Positions 63,858 to 64,000 of a stretch of 64,000 nucleotides of DNA are shown piece by piece. The translations under genes were made by a program, and so were the position numbers. Location of the stretch: positions 5,580,001-5,644,000 of the forward strand of contig OX442316.1 in the NCBI GenBank assembly GCA_949358305.1, given 5' to 3'. The stretch comes from Strigamia acuminata (taxonomy: Eukaryota > Arthropoda > Chilopoda > Geophilomorpha > Linotaeniidae). Within the stretch, counting starts at the first letter, position 1. The number at the start of each line of letters is the position of its first letter. A model generated the notes under the pieces. It saw only the letters and a program-made list of their open reading frames with translations, ran no database searches and was not told the origin of the DNA.

Positions 63858-64000
63858 AAATTTGACAAAATTAATTATTTACAACTGAATGAAATGTTTT
63901 AAAGAAAAAATTTAAATAAGTTAAAATAAGTCACCTAAACACAACCGGGTGGTTATAAAACAGCAACAAATTTGGTATCTTAACTTTATTAAATTTATTC
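63858..64000. repeat. Dispersed ~140-bp repeat, copy B (runs to window end)
   Basis: Second copy of the repeat at 60799-60934, in the same orientation; it has small indels such as CAGCAA before CAAATTTGGT. The window ends inside or just after it. Confidence 0.85.

Overview
The window is eukaryotic nuclear DNA from an arthropod, most likely an insect or crustacean. The evidence is genes split by short GT-AG introns (often 60-150 bp), AT-rich spacers with homopolymer runs, many small TIR transposons, and an arthropod gene set (Bicaudal D, vein, FoxF/biniou, a NompA-like PAN-ZP protein). I cannot name the species. Exon joins were made by eye from splice consensus, reading phase and protein family continuity. 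The recognised genes stay in frame from start to stop, except the first gene, which runs off the left edge.

Layout. 1-1674 (-): PPM1L-type PP2C phosphatase, 3' end outside the window. 2697-5512 (-): complete Bicaudal D with one GC-AG intron. 6867-7748 (-) and 8334-9230 (+): divergent paralogues with a linker-histone-like winged-helix head and different low-complexity tails. 10533-19106 (+): five consecutive small secreted-protein genes of one design, in which a 5-6 codon first exon is followed by a phase-0 intron inside the signal peptide. 22311-31128 (+): vein/neuregulin-like EGFR ligand with a 5.6 kb intron. 31129-40235: transposon- and repeat-rich, without a convincing gene. 40236-43281 (-): FoxF. 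47271-53325 (+): a 19-exon PAN/apple-ZP transmembrane protein. 54282-58037 (+): complete G protein alpha-s in 11 exons. 60687-61203 (+): probable 82-residue gene of unknown function. 61279-63712 (-): complete 7-exon S1 serine protease.

The genes do not form an operon. Several belong to well-known developmental or signalling pathways (EGFR ligand, FoxF, Gs, BicD cargo transport, apical matrix). The least explained part is the secreted cluster at 10.5-19.1 kb. Its members share exon design, signal peptide placement and a short post-signal aromatic/Arg motif but are otherwise strongly diverged, and several pair an acidic middle with a cationic amphipathic C-terminal segment. I regard it as the best candidate for an undescribed system.

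Mobile DNA: two TA-flanked MITEs (25299-25453, 57265-57365); a hAT-type MITE with an 8-bp target duplication (36238-36590) inside an older repeat that has an uninterrupted relative at about 38265; further hAT-like ends; three copies of a TACCGTATTTTA-ended family; and a roughly 140-bp dispersed repeat that makes up most of an intron at 60793-60960.
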